This document shows, one piece after another, positions 28,400 to 30,148 of a stretch of DNA of 30,148 nucleotides; the stretch's first letter is position 1; each line of letters begins with the position of its first letter. The DNA is taken from the IMG/VR virus record IMGVR_UViG_3300032224_000128, positions 1-30,148 of that record, one strand, 5' to 3'. The position numbers were made by a program, and so were the translations under genes. A model generated the notes under the pieces. That model was not told where the DNA came from, searched no databases, and saw nothing but the letters and a program-made list of their open reading frames with translations. Source of the stretch: a virus.

Positions 28400-30148
28400 T
28401 TACAATACACTATTTAAGTGATTTTCTTCTTCTATAGTCAATATGCGACTTTCTGCTAGAACCTTTTTGTATCTAGTCTCTTGTTCCACTTGATAACGTC
28501 TTGATTCTGCTAGAACCTGTTTGATTCTTGACTCTGCTGGCACTAAGATCTGTAGTTCAGGAGCAATGTTTATGATATCGCCCACTGTGAGTTCTGTCAC
28601 TATGGCAGAGAATTGTGCTGAACCTTGATAGCGAATGCCTGCTCTTGCTGAAACTGTGAAGCGGCTGGTTGTTCTAGAAATAATGCCTGTGATACCAGTG
28701 GCTATGAGTCTTGGTGTGGTAAACTGTGATGCGAGACCTATAGTGAACTGTTTGACTGTGCCAATATAAGGTGTCACAGTGAACTGTGATGTCAATGTGG
28801 CTGCACCTGGTCTAATTCTTGATATTGAACCTGTGACTGAGACACGACTGGTAACGCTTGCCGTAGTTCTTACCAATTTCTGTGCAGATGCTGTCACAGT
28901 GGCAAACGAGTTCACAGTCAACACTATGCGTTCAGTTGCTGTTGGTGTGGCTGTCAGACTAAACTGTGAGGTCAAAGGTATTTGACTGCCTCTAAAGCGT
29001 CTAGCAGTTGTGGTAGTGGTAAATGCTGACGTCATTGACGCAGAGTTTACAATGACCTTCTTGGCTGCGGCAGTGACTGTGGCGGCTGAGGCTAGATTTA
29101 CAGTAAATGTGCGAACCTTGACCAATGGTGCTGAGATACTAAACGCTGAGGATAGTGTAGAGGCTCCTCTTACTCGTTTACCTGCACTTATGGTTGTGGT
29201 AAAGGCTGTGTTTAATGATGCACTACCTGCAATAATTCTTGTGCCTGTGACTGTGACTGTGCTTGCTGAATATACAGTTAGACTGATGATCTTGACAGAC
29301 CAAGGCGTGGCAGTTAATGTGGCATAGGCACTGGCCAGAGGATACTCTAGTGCCACTAGACCAGCACGTTCACTGTTTTGATAGTTTTGGAATGCTACAC
29401 TGGTCCAAGGTGTGTTTAGATCATTATAAACACTAGGTGTAGGTAATAGATTGCCAACACCACGGCCATTTGAACCTAGATCTACATAACCATTGTCATA
29501 GAATAATTCTACAGGTGGTGTTAGAGGAACATATCCTCCTCCATAGTCATAATAGTTTAGACTGCCTATCCATACCTGTGCAATATCACCTGCAAAGGCA
29601 TAGTCATTGGTAGAATAGCCATTAGTTATAGTGCCTACAATTCTGGCTTCACCCAGGGTCATATTAACACTATTGCTAAAGCCAATGCCTATGGTGTAGG
29701 CTGTTCTTTGGCTGACAGCTGGCTTATAAACACCGTCTACATAGAGGCTCCATACCACTGCAGGATCACTGGTAGAATGTCCATAATAGGGATTGGCATA
29801 GACTAGATAATGATGCCAATTTGAATCTGTGGGAACTGCATCTGCCCAAGAAGGATTGGGCTCACCTGGATCATAGTTCCATCTCAGCGTGGCATCATTG
29901 CCCTTAAGACTGAAACTTACTCCACCACTAGCACTATTTGCCCATAAAGGTTGATATTGGTTGTCATCTTGATAACCTGAAAGAGTAGAACCTGTGATTG
30001 AAGTTCTACGAGCCCATATGCTGGCAATGAATCCCTGCTTGCTGACATCTAGACCAAAGGTGCCTGCATTGGTCACTGGCAGTTGTGGATAATGACTGTT
30101 GTCAATTATATGCACACCAGTGTTGCTAGGTATTAGTAATTGTTTGCG
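28400..30148 (-). CDS. Large repeat/LamG tail fibre, C-terminal part (starts at 837)
   Basis: Continuation of the 820-residue fibre; 28400-30025 codes for residues 280-820 (30026-30148 repeats 1-123). Residues ~265-430 form a LamG-like domain (GFIASIWARR, VWSLYVDGVYKP, FAGDIAQVWIG). About 500-745 are more Thr/Ala/Ser beta repeats (SMTSAFTTTT, ATLTSQFTVT). The last ~45 residues are a short repeat around KQVLAESRR and KKVLAESRI, possibly a trimerising end. The reading frame is open through the window end. A glycan-binding fibre is the likely role. Confidence 0.85.
   Translation of the reverse strand, partial: RKQLLIPSNTGVHIIDNSHYPQLPVTNAGTFGLDVSKQGFIASIWARRTSITGSTLSGYQDDNQYQPLWANSASGGVSFSLKGNDATLRWNYDPGEPNPSWADAVPTDSNWHHYLVYANPYYGHSTSDPAVVWSLYVDGVYKPAVSQRTAYTIGIGFSNSVNMTLGEARIVGTITNGYSTNDYAFAGDIAQVWIGSLNYYDYGGGYVPLTPPVELFYDNGYVDLGSNGRGVGNLLPTPSVYNDLNTPWTSVAFQNYQNSERAGLVALEYPLASAYATLTATPWSVKIISLTVYSASTVTVTGTRIIAGSASLNTAFTTTISAGKRVRGASTLSSAFSISAPLVKVRTFTVNLASAATVTAAAKKVIVNSASMTSAFTTTTTARRFRGSQIPLTSQFSLTATPTATERIVLTVNSFATVTASAQKLVRTTASVTSRVSVTGSISRIRPGAATLTSQFTVTPYIGTVKQFTIGLASQFTTPRLIATGITGIISRTTSRFTVSARAGIRYQGSAQFSAIVTELTVGDIINIAPELQILVPAESRIKQVLAESRRYQVEQETRYKKVLAESRILTIEEENHLNSVL
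30026..30148. repeat. Terminal overlap, right copy (circular contig)
   Basis: Identical to 1-123; see the left copy. Removing one copy gives the 30,025-bp circle. Features that fall in it should be counted once. Confidence 0.95.

Overview
The window is a complete tailed bacteriophage genome with siphovirus-type (long, non-contractile tail) genes. Its first 123 bases (1-123) recur exactly as its last 123 (30026-30148). A fibre reading frame runs without interruption across that overlap, so the molecule assembles as a circle of 30,025 bp. Every gene I can support lies on the minus strand, so transcription order runs from high to low coordinates. Base composition is moderately A+T-rich by eye. 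Gene style (TAATG and ATGA overlaps, Shine-Dalgarno sites, sigma70-type promoters) points to a bacterial host. LamG-bearing fibres and short repeated fibre motifs resemble uncultured aquatic phages, but no host can be named.

Layout in transcription order. (1) Head and packaging, 28385-21855: Ig-like virion protein, small and large terminase, portal with a six-cysteine C-terminal extension, a Dps (ferritin-like) protein, two small proteins, scaffold and major capsid protein, closed by a terminator (21800-21828). (2) An A+T-rich accessory island, 21697-20081, with its own promoter (21746-21774) and terminator (19995-20030). It holds six small genes of unknown function, a lipoprotein and a compact structured RNA. 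(3) Neck and tail, 19931-7192: EF-hand-bearing connector, tail terminator, two tandem tail-tube proteins, G/GT chaperone with a -1 frameshift site, tape measure, tail-tip proteins, a GNAT acetyltransferase, a J-like receptor-binding protein, two small fibre proteins and a small membrane protein, closed by a terminator (7129-7162). (4) A short non-structural block, 7028-4346: zinc-ribbon protein, a terminator and promoter, then a coupled cluster of small unknown genes. One of these carries an in-frame cluster of palindromes. (5) Fibre block, 4341 through the origin of the window to 28400: two fibres sharing an anchor sequence, a small tail protein, a double-LamG protein and an 820-residue repeat/LamG fibre.

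The head and tail sets form a coherent virion assembly programme. No polymerase, helicase, primase, integrase, endolysin or NlpC/P60 peptidase is recognisable, so replication and lysis must rest on the host or on the unrecognised genes. Main points for follow-up: the cysteine-rich portal extension, the Dps protein in the capsid cluster, palindromes inside a gene, two structured RNA candidates, the repeated ACTAAATAC element placed after terminators, and the apparent absence of the tetramers GTAC and CATG.
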